Shown: positions 6,706 through 17,200 of the stretch, piece after piece
Layout: each line of letters begins with the position of its first letter
Numbering within the stretch: the stretch's first letter is position 1
NCBI GenBank assembly: GCA_017405115.1
Contig: JAFRBA010000284.1
Location: 1-25,262, forward strand
DNA length: 25,262 nt
Source of the DNA: Kiritimatiellia bacterium
GTDB taxonomy: Bacteria; Verrucomicrobiota; Kiritimatiellia; RFP12; UBA1067
Reading direction: 5' to 3'
The notes under the pieces: model-generated
Told to the model about the DNA's origin: nothing
The model's input: only the letters and a program-made list of their open reading frames with translations
The model's database searches: none
Translations under genes and position numbers: made by a program

Positions 6706-7500
6706 TCAGAAGCGTATGCGGCAGCCTACGCCGCAGAGCGTCCAGTCCTTGTGCGCGCAGCGGTTCGAACTCGACTCGATCGCGCTGCGCGTATCCTGCC
6801 CCACGACCTCGTACTGCTCCGCGAACACGAACGCGGACATCTGCTCTGCGAACACCCACCCCAGCTCCAGCCGGAACGTGACGGACGACACGCCGCTATG
6901 CCACCGCTCGCCGTCCGGACGCGTGCCGGCCACGCGCTTGTAGTTGCGGCTGTTCCCGCCCTCCGCATACACGCTCGGCGTAATGTAGAAGTCCTCGAGG
7001 AACGTCAGCCTCTTGCGGACACCCGCCTTGAAGTAGACGTAGTCGCTGCCGCGAAAGCACCTGCGCAGGCGGTAGAACGGCACGACGTACGGGTTCGCCA
7101 GCTCCTGCTCGAGCTGCCACCACGAATACGTCTTGTTCGACGACGCATGGTCGCTTTTGAACCCGCGGTAAAGGGTCCACGAGCGCGTAAGGTCGGACTT
7201 GACGGTCCAGTTCTCGAACAGCTCGAGGTCGTACTGCCACGTCGGGCCGAACTCGGTATGGTACAGCGCATGCCGGTGCACGTCGTGCCGGCGGTCAGTG
7301 AGCGAGCTGACGTCCCAGTTGCGTATGCCAAAGCGCCCGAACGCGTCCGCATCGTATCCAACGCGGATGCTCGTGATCTGCATCGGACGGTCCTCCATCA
7401 GCTTGCCGATAGAGACGTACGACGAACGAACCTCCGGCGCGACTTCGACGAAGAACGGCGAAATGAGAGATGCGGCTATTGCAGTCGAGCAGATTCCCAC
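6706..7500 (-). CDS. Putative outer-membrane beta-barrel protein
   Basis: This 264-residue protein begins with GTG 4 nt after the preceding stop, so it is probably translated by coupling; no strong ribosome site is seen. A short hydrophobic N-terminus (IAASLISPFFV) may be an export signal. The body alternates polar and aromatic residues (RVGYDADAFGRFGIRNW, GPTWQYDLELFENW, YVYFKAGVRKRLTFL, SSVTFRLELGWVFAEQ). It ends GCRIRF, a terminal Phe typical of barrels inserted by the outer-membrane assembly machinery. I do not recognise a specific family. As the last gene of the surface-protein operon it could be a pore, receptor or anchor for the secreted products. Later Met starts would remove the signal. 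Confidence 0.6.
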   Translation of the reverse strand: MGICSTAIAASLISPFFVEVAPEVRSSYVSIGKLMEDRPMQITSIRVGYDADAFGRFGIRNWDVSSLTDRRHDVHRHALYHTEFGPTWQYDLELFENWTVKSDLTRSWTLYRGFKSDHASSNKTYSWWQLEQELANPYVVPFYRLRRCFRGSDYVYFKAGVRKRLTFLEDFYITPSVYAEGGNSRNYKRVAGTRPDGERWHSGVSSVTFRLELGWVFAEQMSAFVFAEQYEVVGQDTRSAIESSSNRCAHKDWTLCGVGCRIRF

Positions 7501-7504
7501 AAGT

Positions 7505-8257
7505 TCAATTGCGAATGACCTTGTAGAAGCCGGAGTCGCCGTCCTTCGGGACGACGATCCGCACGGCCTCGGCGGAGCCGTCGGTCTGCACCGCCGGCGT
7601 AACGCCGTCGGAAAGCGAGAGGTCCTTGCCTGACTTCACGCGCATGTACCCCTTCAGGTTCTCGACATAAAGCACCATGCAGTCGTCCCCGGGAACTATC
7701 CGCGTGACCCTTGGCTGCTGGACGTCCGGCGCCGGGCCGGCGGCGGTGCGAACTCGCTTTCCGCTGCGCACACCGCCCCTAGTCTGCGTCTCGTTCGCGA
7801 CGGCTACGCCGGAGCGGACGGCCACGGTCACGCCCTCCGCCACCTCGCCATAGCCGTTCAGCACGGCAAGCTTGCCATTGACGAGCCCGCGCGGAGCCAC
7901 GACGCCCCCCTCGTCAACGCGCGTGTCCAGGACGTACACCGCGTACACGCCGCCGGCGAGCTTGTCGGCCAGCGACGCTGAGACCTCGAACGCCGCCCTG
8001 CAGCGCCCGCCCCTCGCGACGGCGCCTACGTTCACGACGCAGTCGTTCGTGTCTATCGGCGCGCCGTCCGCGGTGAAGCCCTCGAACACGCCGTCCCTGG
8101 ACCACACAAGCGCATAGCACTCGCCGTCCAGGACGGTCGCCCCGTTCTGGTAGCAGTCCGGCCCGGTCGTCGAGACCAGCACGGCGATGTTGTCGTCTCC
8201 GTCGGCGAACGCGGCAGACGCCGCGGCGACGAGCATTGCGCATATCAGCTTCTTCAT
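7505..8257 (-). CDS. Small secreted protein, function unknown
   Basis: This 250-residue protein has a clear Sec signal: MKK, a hydrophobic core (LICAMLVAAASA) and a probable cleavage after AFA, about residue 18. The mature part is Gly/Val/Asp-rich and beta-like, without transmembrane segments. Cysteines at DCYQNG, GECYALV, DCVVNV and GRCRAA could form periplasmic disulfides. The end, VPKDGDSGFYKVIRN, resembles C-termini I have seen on secreted proteins from similar genomes. Its start codon overlaps the stop of the TPR membrane protein gene (ATGA), indicating translational coupling. Its role is unknown; by context it is an accessory of the surface operon. Confidence 0.7.
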   Translation of the reverse strand: MKKLICAMLVAAASAAFADGDDNIAVLVSTTGPDCYQNGATVLDGECYALVWSRDGVFEGFTADGAPIDTNDCVVNVGAVARGGRCRAAFEVSASLADKLAGGVYAVYVLDTRVDEGGVVAPRGLVNGKLAVLNGYGEVAEGVTVAVRSGVAVANETQTRGGVRSGKRVRTAAGPAPDVQQPRVTRIVPGDDCMVLYVENLKGYMRVKSGKDLSLSDGVTPAVQTDGSAEAVRIVVPKDGDSGFYKVIRN

Positions 8258-10668
8258 TCGTCCGCTCCTTCCTTTTCATTTTTGCCAATCTGGATCTCCG
8301 GCGCCTCCGCCGGAACGCCAAGCCTCTTGCGTATGGCCCTGAGTGTGCTGTTGATCTCCGTCGAGTCCGGCAGGCGCTTGAGGGCCTTGAGCGCGTTCGT
8401 CTCGGCCTCCTCCAGCCTGCCGAGCTTCGCCTGAACGACCGCGAGGTTGTTGAGCGCGGCGGGTTCGTCCGGCCGGCTCTCAAGACTGCGCTTCAGGTAG
8501 GCCTCGGCCCGGTTGTACTTTTCCTCCACGAAGTAGCTCATTCCGACCGCGAAGTTCGCGCTGGAGTCCATCGGCTTCGCGTCCAGGATCCGCCGCGCGT
8601 ACATCCGCGCCATGCGGAAGTCGCCCTTCTCGAGCCAGTGCCTCATTCCCTCGCGCGGAGTAAAGCGTGTGTCGTACATGACCTCCGTCCATTCCATCCG
8701 CTCGCGGACGCGCTTCCACGCCACGTTGACGTTGTCCAGGGCCTCGGCCAGCTCCGTTTCGTGCAGGGCATCGTCCGCATTTCCTGCGCTGTCCTCTGCG
8801 TCCGCCCGCATCTGGCACATCCTGGAAAGCCGCCACTCGATGACGGATAGCATGTCCTTGAGGCGTGCGTTTGGCACGTCGTCGACGGCTTTCTCCCGGT
8901 GAAGCGCCAGGGCGCGCCCTGCGAGCCTGTGCGCCGACGATGCCCACTTGCCGCGCTCGCCTTCCGGGAACCCTGCCGTCCGCGCGACCAGCCCGCCGTA
9001 CTCCGGCACCTTCAGCCCGTTGCGCCGCCACAGCTCAAGGCCCACCTGCACGGCAATGTCCGACGCGCGGGCGTCGCCCTCCTTCACCCATGTGCGCAGC
9101 GTGTTCGCCGCGCCGGCCTCCAGCATCTCCTCGTCCTCCTCGTCGGTCTCGCCGCGCGTGCGGACGTACTTCTCGTACGGCGTCGTCCCGGCAAGCATGG
9201 AGAGGGCCTTCAGGTCCCGCCCCTGGCGCTTCGCGGCGACCTCCAGCGCGGAATCCAGCATGCCGTCCGTGAATATGAGTCTGGCGCTTCCGCACTCCTC
9301 GGCCGTCTGCCAGATGCTGTCGTTCACGAGCGCAGACATCTCGCGCTCGGCGGTGGAGAACCTCGGGACCACCAGGAGGACCAGCACTATCAGGGGCTCG
9401 TATACGAGGCCCGCGCGCACCACTCGCCCAATCTTCCTGAGCGACGCCACGACGCGGGCCCAGTTCTTGGCCGATTCCACGGCGTCCTCGAAATGCACCT
9501 CCGCGACCCTGCTGTCGCTGCGGAAGTAGAACTCAACGCCGACCACGCAAAGCGACATCGTGACCACGACGGACGTCATGAACATGCAGAAGCAGAGCAG
9601 GAACTGCGAAGGCACCTGCTCCGGCGTGTCGATCCAGTGCCAGAACCAGGCGGAGGTCCACCCCGTGGACTGCGTGAAGGCGAAGAGCCCGATTGCGAGG
9701 AACACGAGGCCCACCAGGTACGAGAGCAGCTTGTCGTCGTCCGTCGCCACCCCCACGAACGCGATCGCGATGACCAGCGGCGCGACGGCGGCGATCGTGA
9801 TGAACACCCAGCCGAGCGGGCGCGCGGCGGCGCCTATCTCCTGCAAATAGCCGAAGAGGTAGTGCAGGAAGTAGGTGAACTGCGTCCACCCCTGCGCGGC
9901 AAGGCCTCCGTTCGCCCAGAAGTACTGCGTGTTCAGCCAGACCCCGACGATCCACATGAGGGAAAACATCACGAACATCCTGCGGAACGTGAGATAGCGC
10001 AGGAGCGGGTTGCTCAGCGCGTCGTTCATCTTCACGCCGGGAGAATTAAGCCGCCTGGACACGAACGCGGAGAACGTAGGCAGAAGGACGAATGCGAAAA
10101 CGGTGTCCGCCGCGAAAAGCCCGGCGATCCCGGACATTAGAATCGCAAGGAACGGCTTTCCGCCGCGCATCGCCCAGCAGAAGACGTCCAGCAGCAGCAC
10201 GCCGACGAGCAACAGCAGCATGTCCGGCGCGAATACGCGCCCGAGCCTCCATACCGGGTCGGACAGCACGAAGCAGAGCGCTCCCTGTATCAGCACCAAC
10301 TGCACGACCCTGCGGCTCCAGCCCCATTTCATCATGCGCTGCCTGAGCGAAAGCGGCAGCATCTCGCTGAGGAACAAGTACATGAACGACGCCAACAGCC
10401 CGAGCGAAACCGGCCCAAGGACACGAAGGACGAATATGGTCCTTTCAAGACCCGCGTATGCAATAAGCCGCGAAACCGCAAATCGCCAGAAGCCGGGCGT
10501 AGGGCCGACGGGCGGGCGAATCCCCGCGGCAATCGAGATTTCGTCCCAGAGCTCAGGGGGAAATACGCTGCTGTTGCCGCTAAGCCAGGCGAAAAGCGCT
10601 ACGCAGATGCCGAGAAGCAGCGCGCAGGTGCGGCGTCCGAGGGAGATTCTGAACTTGAACTCACCCAT
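8254..10668 (-). CDS. Polytopic membrane protein with C-terminal TPR repeats
   Basis: This is an 804-residue protein. Roughly the first 435 residues hold about ten hydrophobic segments, the last being EPLIVLVLLVVPRF at about 420-436. The soluble remainder includes TPR repeats at about 695-775 (NFAVGMSYFVEEKYNRAEAYLKR; PAALNNLAVVQAKLGRLEEAETNALKAL). Near the N-terminus ELWDEISIAAG and RPPVG stand where DUF2723/GT-C membrane glycosyltransferases have an acidic loop and a HPPG motif, so it may be a divergent member; the match is weak. The layout suggests an inner-membrane protein gripping partners through its TPRs. Its ATG lies inside the end of the PEP-CTERM gene (8-nt overlap ATGGGTGA), and its stop overlaps the next start. 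Glycosylation or export of the upstream surface proteins would fit. Confidence 0.75.
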   Translation of the reverse strand: MGEFKFRISLGRRTCALLLGICVALFAWLSGNSSVFPPELWDEISIAAGIRPPVGPTPGFWRFAVSRLIAYAGLERTIFVLRVLGPVSLGLLASFMYLFLSEMLPLSLRQRMMKWGWSRRVVQLVLIQGALCFVLSDPVWRLGRVFAPDMLLLLVGVLLLDVFCWAMRGGKPFLAILMSGIAGLFAADTVFAFVLLPTFSAFVSRRLNSPGVKMNDALSNPLLRYLTFRRMFVMFSLMWIVGVWLNTQYFWANGGLAAQGWTQFTYFLHYLFGYLQEIGAAARPLGWVFITIAAVAPLVIAIAFVGVATDDDKLLSYLVGLVFLAIGLFAFTQSTGWTSAWFWHWIDTPEQVPSQFLLCFCMFMTSVVVTMSLCVVGVEFYFRSDSRVAEVHFEDAVESAKNWARVVASLRKIGRVVRAGLVYEPLIVLVLLVVPRFSTAEREMSALVNDSIWQTAEECGSARLIFTDGMLDSALEVAAKRQGRDLKALSMLAGTTPYEKYVRTRGETDEEDEEMLEAGAANTLRTWVKEGDARASDIAVQVGLELWRRNGLKVPEYGGLVARTAGFPEGERGKWASSAHRLAGRALALHREKAVDDVPNARLKDMLSVIEWRLSRMCQMRADAEDSAGNADDALHETELAEALDNVNVAWKRVRERMEWTEVMYDTRFTPREGMRHWLEKGDFRMARMYARRILDAKPMDSSANFAVGMSYFVEEKYNRAEAYLKRSLESRPDEPAALNNLAVVQAKLGRLEEAETNALKALKRLPDSTEINSTLRAIRKRLGVPAEAPEIQIGKNEKEGADE

Positions 10669-11269
10669 GCGCCCTTCTTTTTCTGCGCCTCAGCACAAGA
10701 AGTGCCGCGCCAACAAGAACCAGCAACCCCGAACTCGGCTCCGGCACGACGTACGACGTCGGATTCCACGGCGTAATTTGATTCGGATCTACGCCGCTTA
10801 CACCATCTATATGGCTGTTTGCGGCAAGATCGGCATAGGAGACCGTCTCGGACAACGCGAGCGTCGACCAGTTCGAGCCATCCCAGTTGCCGAGCTCGAT
10901 GATAAAAGCGTATTCCGGCGAACCGCTTGCATATGCCGAGACGTCGGCAAGCCATGTCATCGGCACGTCCATAGCCACCAGCGAGTAAGTATCCGCAGTA
11001 TCCGGATCTAGCAGTAAAACAGTGTTTCCCGTAGACACCTCGAGTATTCGCGCATGGGTGACGCCAAGATCCGCCGCCGTCGTCATTCCGCCGTTGTTGA
11101 CGCGCTCGACGGCCACGTCGCTCAGCGGCGACGTAAGGTCGGTCACATCTCCGACCTGCCACCAGAGCACACGCAGACCGTCATCTTCCGCGCGGACTGT
11201 ACACGCGAGGAAAATCGCCGCGAAGCAGAACAGCAGCCGGGCGAAAAGTTGTTTTCCGCCTGCCGCCAT
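10661..11269 (-). CDS. PEP-CTERM surface protein (exosortase substrate)
   Basis: This 202-residue protein has a signal peptide (hydrophobic core FARLLFCFAAIFLACTV ending near RAE). An acidic, beta-rich middle follows (VLWWQVGDVTDLTSPLS, TVLLLDPDTADTYSLVAM), then a classical C-terminal sorting tag: VPEPSSG, a hydrophobic helix LLVLVGAALLVL and a basic tail RRRKRR. Such tags are recognised by exosortases, which cut and transfer the protein to the cell envelope or to exopolysaccharide. No exosortase is visible in the window. The ATG at 11269 overlaps the stop of the giant upstream gene by one base (TGATG); a TTG one codon earlier is possible but less likely. Being made directly after the giant protein suggests that the two meet at the surface. 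Confidence 0.85.
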   Translation of the reverse strand: MAAGGKQLFARLLFCFAAIFLACTVRAEDDGLRVLWWQVGDVTDLTSPLSDVAVERVNNGGMTTAADLGVTHARILEVSTGNTVLLLDPDTADTYSLVAMDVPMTWLADVSAYASGSPEYAFIIELGNWDGSNWSTLALSETVSYADLAANSHIDGVSGVDPNQITPWNPTSYVVPEPSSGLLVLVGAALLVLRRRKRRAHG

Positions 11270-14200
11270 CAATCGAGATTCTCCTCGGGCTTGACAATAA
11301 CGGAGAACCCAGACTCACTGGCGCGGTAGTACCAGAAGCCCATTCCGGCCGGGATCTCGAAATTCGTGGGTATTGACGCTTCATACCTGCCAGTCGTGGG
11401 ATTGCGCGTCAAGGTCGGCTTCATGCCTCCCCAGCACCCCAGCTTCGGATACCATTTGAGTCTGGTGGAAAGCGTGCCTGTGACCGTTGGCGGAATCTCA
11501 ATCGTGTCGCCGTCGGCCGGGTTATTGCCCCATGCGATGTCGTTGATGGCAAGTGCGCTGAGACACGGGTTGGCGATCATCGTCGCGCCGACGACGGTCT
11601 TGCCGCTCTCGTCGGTCGTGGCGCCGGCGACCTCGTTCGTAACGGGCCTGCCGGTGAACTGGCCGACGATCGTAAACGGCTTGCTGTGGTCGGCGCGCGT
11701 CACCCAGACCGCGCGGCCGGGAACGAGCTCCGCCTCCGCCGCTCCGGCGACCTCCACCGATATGCCGTTGGCCTTCACCGACGTGAACGGCTCGAACTTG
11801 CCGCCCTCCATCGCCCAGACCTTGAATATGCCGTCTTCGCGCAGACGGATGACGTCGCCGTCCTTCACGAAGCCGTTGCCGACGTAGTCCACCACCTTGA
11901 TCGGCTCGTTGAGCGCGGGATCCTTCGGCAGATCCAGGAACGGCACCGCCGCCATCGTGTGCTTCGCCGTGCTGTTTATCCTGAGCAGCCCGACAGTGTT
12001 GGTTGAAGGTATCTCGTTCGTGATGGAAAGGTCGGAGTCTGGAACGATCAGCGTGAAGACGCGGTAGTAGCCGGTCGGATCGCCCGCCCCGTTCAGCAGG
12101 GCAAGGCTGAACGCCGGGGACGCCATCTGCGCGACGTCGTCGGAACGTTTCCACCCGCCGCCGGTCCACTTGCGCAGCTCGTAGCGGACGGTATAGCCGA
12201 AGTCCACCGCGCCGGACGGTTCGTAGGCAAGGCCCATCGTCGTCTGGGACGCGCTGGCCGCCGCAGCCGTGCTCAGCAGAAGCTGGTTCGTGCCGGTGCC
12301 GGTGACGAGATTCTCCCAGCGGCGCAGACCGTTCGGATCGCGGGCGTTCAGCGTTTCGTTCGCAGCCGACTCGTCATAGCCCGGAGCGAGAATGTCGATT
12401 CCGGCGGCGGACAGCGCGGCAATGAGAGCCTCTTCCTTCGCCTGCGCCTCCTCCCGGCTCAACGAGACGGTGATGTTGGTCTCCGCCGCGCGCTGCGTGG
12501 CGTGAGGAATCTTTATCGTCCGGTACGCCGCCGTGTAGACGGTGTTGCTGCCGACGTCCTCCAGCGCGGGCGACCAGCCGGTGAAGCGGTAGATGTTCGC
12601 CGCGTCCATCACCTTCAAGGGCGTGGCGGGAGCTGCGAACTCGAACGACTTCGTGCCGTAGGCGTACTCCGCCGGGGCCAGAAGCACCGTCGCACCGTCC
12701 TCGTCCACGAACGAAACCGTGTAGATCTTCGCCTGCGTGAACTCGACCGTCTTGTTCTCGGTGAGCATGGTCACGGCGCCGTTCGCGACCGGCGAGAGCG
12801 GCGCGTAGCCGCTGACGAGGAGGTTGGTGGACACATACCCGGCGACCGGCGCCTCGACGACCGTGTACGGAAGGTCGTTGTCAGGCAGGGTGTGGATGGT
12901 GATGCGGCTGCCGTTCGTGACGGTGAACGTGAACGCGCCGTCGACAGGCGCGATGGTGTCGGCCGTGTATCCGCTCACGGGGTATTCCTCGCCGTCGGCA
13001 AGATTCTCCGAGGTGATGGTGACCGTGAACGGAACCGACCGGTCCGCCTCCGCCGCGAGCACGTTCTGCGCGATCGCAAGGTCGAAGCCCGGCTCCTTGT
13101 AGATCGAATAGATCGCAGGCGAGCCGCTGAATGCGTTCCAGGTCTCGCCGTCGAAGCTCCACTTGAGCACGAAATCATCGAACCTGATGCTGATCGCCGC
13201 GCCGGAGGTGAGGCCGTCCATGCCGCTTTCCGCCGTCGCGCCCGCAGGACCCGCCGCGAACGCGGAACGGCTCATCGGCCGCCCTTCGCGCATCCCGTCG
13301 AGGAGCGACGGCACGATGTGGTTGCCGGCGCCTGTCGTGGAGATCGTGAGGACGCTATCGGCATCCACGTCGATGTCCTCGCCCTGCGCAAGCGGAACGC
13401 CGCCCACGACAACCGCCGACCCGTTGTACGTGATCGGGTCTATGGCGGAGAGCGTGCCGTTAGCCCCCTCCTTCATGTAGTAGAGGCGCGGAATCTCGGC
13501 GTACACGGCGAAGATGGCCCACTCGTCGGCGGAAATCGCAGTGTCGCCGTTCAGGTAGAGTCCGAAGTACCCTTCGTCTCCCGCAGGAGCGAACGCGACG
13601 GACGTGACAGCATTAGTGCCGAGCTGCACGACCACCCCGTTCTCGTTCGTCTTGCCGTAGAAGAGACCCATGAAGCGGTAGCGCGCCGCATCGCCGGCGA
13701 AAAGCCCCGCCGGCGCATCCGCGCCGAACGCAACCGCGTTGGCCGCGCCGTTCGTGACCGAAAGCAGATAGGCCGCCGCGTCGCCCGAGCGCAGATCGCC
13801 GTCGCGGCTCGAAAGAACGCCGTTAAGTCCCGCAGCCACGTGCAGCTCCACCGGCTCCGCGATGTGCGTGTTCGTGAACGTCACGTTCTGGTCGGCCTCG
13901 TGGTCGTCGCCAGTCTTCGTGTAGGTGTAAACGAGTTTGCCGTCGCCGCCCGCGCCGTCGTTCACCGTCGAGAATCCATCCTTTGCCGTCTGGACGATGC
14001 GTATGGTCTGCGAAATGTTCACGGTCACGGTGTAGTTCGTCTGGTATTGCGTATTGACGCCCGAGACGTGCGTGCTGCTCACCGCCGGCATCCAGTCGGT
14101 GGTGTAGCCGTCGTCGTCGCTGAACACGGTGAACGACTCCTTCTGCCCGTTCGCCAGTTCGCAAGTCTCGTCGAGAAGTCGGACTGTGCTGGATGCCGTT

Positions 14201-17200
14201 ACGGTAGTCTGGTTTCTGAGGGTTGACGTGTTCCAATCACCCCAGCCTGCGCCCCATCCGAAGATGCCGTTGCTGTAGGTGCGCGTCCGCATCTGGTTCG
14301 GCGTGGTGTTGGTGACGAGAGTCTGCTCGACAATCACTGAATACACAAACTGCTCCGCCATGTCCGCCGCCGTGCCGAGCGTCCGCTCGTTCAACGTCAC
14401 GACGACCGGCTCGTAGTCGAAGTACAGCACGTAGAACTGCGCAAGGTATCCGTAGTCAATCCACGTCGTTCCGCCGTCGATGGAATACTGATAGCCGCGC
14501 CAGGAATTCCGCACCTTCAGCGCCGGACGCGAGGTGTCGCTGCCGCTCGTCCAAGTTATGAAGTGAAGCTGCAGAACGCCGGATGCGTCCGGCACGCCGA
14601 TCGCATATGCGTACTTGTCGTGGCTCTCGCCGGAGAGGTAGCCGCGAGGTGTCGCAAGGTGGGCCGTCATGTCGTAGATGACCGCGTCTTCGCCGACCGT
14701 GGCGGCCGTCGGCGCGGTGTTTCTCACCGATGCGTTTCGCAGGCTGCCATCCATCTCCATCACCTTGTAGCCGATGTCAACCGTCTTCGGGCTCTGGTAA
14801 TAGACAACGTATATCTCCTTGTCGTCGGGCATTGGAACGGACTCGCCGTTCGCCAACGTCACGTACACGTGCTCGGCCTCGAGGTTGTAGTAGATGTTCG
14901 TGACAGCCATCTCTGCGGATACGCCCGCGTGGCCGCTGTTGCCGTCGCCGAGGCAGGTGAAGGCGTAGGCGTAGCCTTCCGGCACGTTGCCCGCGTATGC
15001 TGTCGGAGACGTCTCGAAGGACTCGACCGTATCGACGTTCATCAGGATGGCGTGGTCCGTGAGCCATTCGGCGTCCTTTCCGACCGGCGTGCGCGCGCTG
15101 GCGTCCACCGCGTGTACCTGCACCTCGATGCGGTTCGACCACACGGCGTAGAGCGTGAGACTGGCGTTTGTGATTGGCTGCGAGAAGTCGTACCTTTCTA
15201 GGTCTGCGCCGGAGTAGCGCTTCACGCCCCAGTAGCGGAACATCTCGTTCTCGTTGCTCGAGACGAGGGCCACGCCGGGGTTTTCCGCGCAGGCGTTGAG
15301 TTTGTTCGTCTGGCAGTACATGCCCTTCTCGGCATCGAACGAGAAGTTGGTCGGCCAGGCGGCGTCGTTCCAGTCCGCCTGCACGTTGTTCTTGTCGAAA
15401 TAGACCATCACTCCCCATTCAGCGTAGAGGACATTGCGTCCGTTCTCGTCCGGCGTGCCCAGAGTATCCACACCCACGTACTGGCCGGGGGCGAAGTGCG
15501 TGCCGGAGCCGTCGGGCGCGGTGTTCCAGCCAAGGAACGGCAGGGATACGCCGTCGAGCACGTTCTCGTAGCCCTTGCCGTCGCTCAGGTGGCCGTAGGC
15601 GTTGTTCCTCATGCCGGAGACGGTGCGCGTCGTCTCGGTTATGTTCGTGATGAGCGTCGGCGCGTTCGGGTAGGCGAGCGGCAGCGTGGTGGCGACGGAA
15701 CCGTCGATCGTGCCGCCGTTCGCGTCGGTGGTGAGTGCGACCGTCCTCACCTGCGTGTAGACGGCGTCAAGAGTGAGCTGGTTCACTGTCCTGCCGGCAG
15801 CCGAATCGTAGACGCCGCGCGTGTAGGCCGAGTTGAACAGGAACGTCTGGCCCGGATGGTACACAGTGGCGTCTCCGTAGCGGATGCGCCAGCCGGCGAA
15901 CGAATAGCCGTCCGGCGGCACGGCGGTGCGCGTCACCAGAATCTCGGAGCTGTCGGCGTAAACGCTCGTGTCGAGCGATTCGAGGATCGTCTCGTTCTCG
16001 TCGCCCATGCTGATCTGGCCGCGGCCGGCCTCGTAGTGCAGGCGGTACGTTCCGAGGTGCTTCCAGTGGAGCCTCAGAAGAGTGTTGCGCTGAACCGGCT
16101 GGCCGAACGCGTACAGCTGCTCGGAGCCGTCGGGCATCACCTCGTACCATCCGCCGTAGCGGTAGACGTTCTGCGCCGGACGGTAGCGGCGGTCGTCAAC
16201 CTTCGCCGGATCCATCTGGTCGGTGGTGTAGTACGCGCCGCGATCCTTGATGTTGTCCTCGGCGGAGCTCCACTCGTCCGAAAGGCCGTAGTAGTCGCGA
16301 TCCTGCTTGGCGTAGAAGTACGTGCCTTCGGTGGCGGACTCCTCGAATGGGCGCGTGACGGTGGTGTACTCCACAATCGGGTCGCCGTTGTACGGCTCCC
16401 AGAACCAGGTGGACTGGTTGGCCGCAGACCCCGGCTCCGCCCGCATCAGCTCGCCGCCGTTGGGGTCGATCTCGATCAGGAACCACTGCGTCTCCCACCC
16501 GGCGTAGGCGTAGAGGTTGGCCAGCGGCATCGTCGTGAATCGCACGGGCGTCGAGGCGTCGCGGTCGTAGAACCACTTGGTGAACGAATAGCCGGCCTGC
16601 ATGGTAGGCTCCGTCGGCGTCGGGCTTTCTGACGGCACGTACTGCGAAATCGGCGCGCCGTAGTACACCTGGTACTCGCGGTACACGTTGTCGTTGTAGG
16701 AGTCGCGGAAGCTGAGCGTGAACGTCCTGCGCTTGTGGTAGATGTAGAGCGTCTGGGAGTTTCGGGCCACCGAGCCGCCGTCGCTCACGAGGTTGACCGG
16801 ATTGGACGTGAAACTGCCGAGCGAATAGGCGTAGGCGGTGAAGCCCGCGAACTTGTCCGTGACGTTGAACGTGCCGGTTCCCGAAACTTTCGTCTCGACT
16901 GCGTTCGCCTCGCTGTACTTGCCGTCGAGCCCCTGCAGCACGTGGTAGATTCTGCCCGTGCCGTTGTTGCCGCTGTAGAAGAACGGCGTGAAGATGGTGT
17001 GCGTGGACGAATCGGTGGACGACCGCGTAGAAGCTATCTCGTTGAAGGCGTCGAGATATGTCATCACCGTGCCGCTCGCCGAACTTCCGCTGTAGCTCTG
17101 CAGCCAGGCGTACGCAACTGGCCAGGAGTAGCCACAGTCGGTCAGGCGCTGTCCGTAAAGCCCTGTCATGGAGGGATAATCAAGGCTGGTCATGGGCTTC

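Noticed and set aside
12502..14226. A 574-codon plus-strand open frame
   Set aside because: Antisense to the giant gene, with extreme Arg/Val/Asp composition and no motif; explained by GC-rich wobble bases of the real frame.
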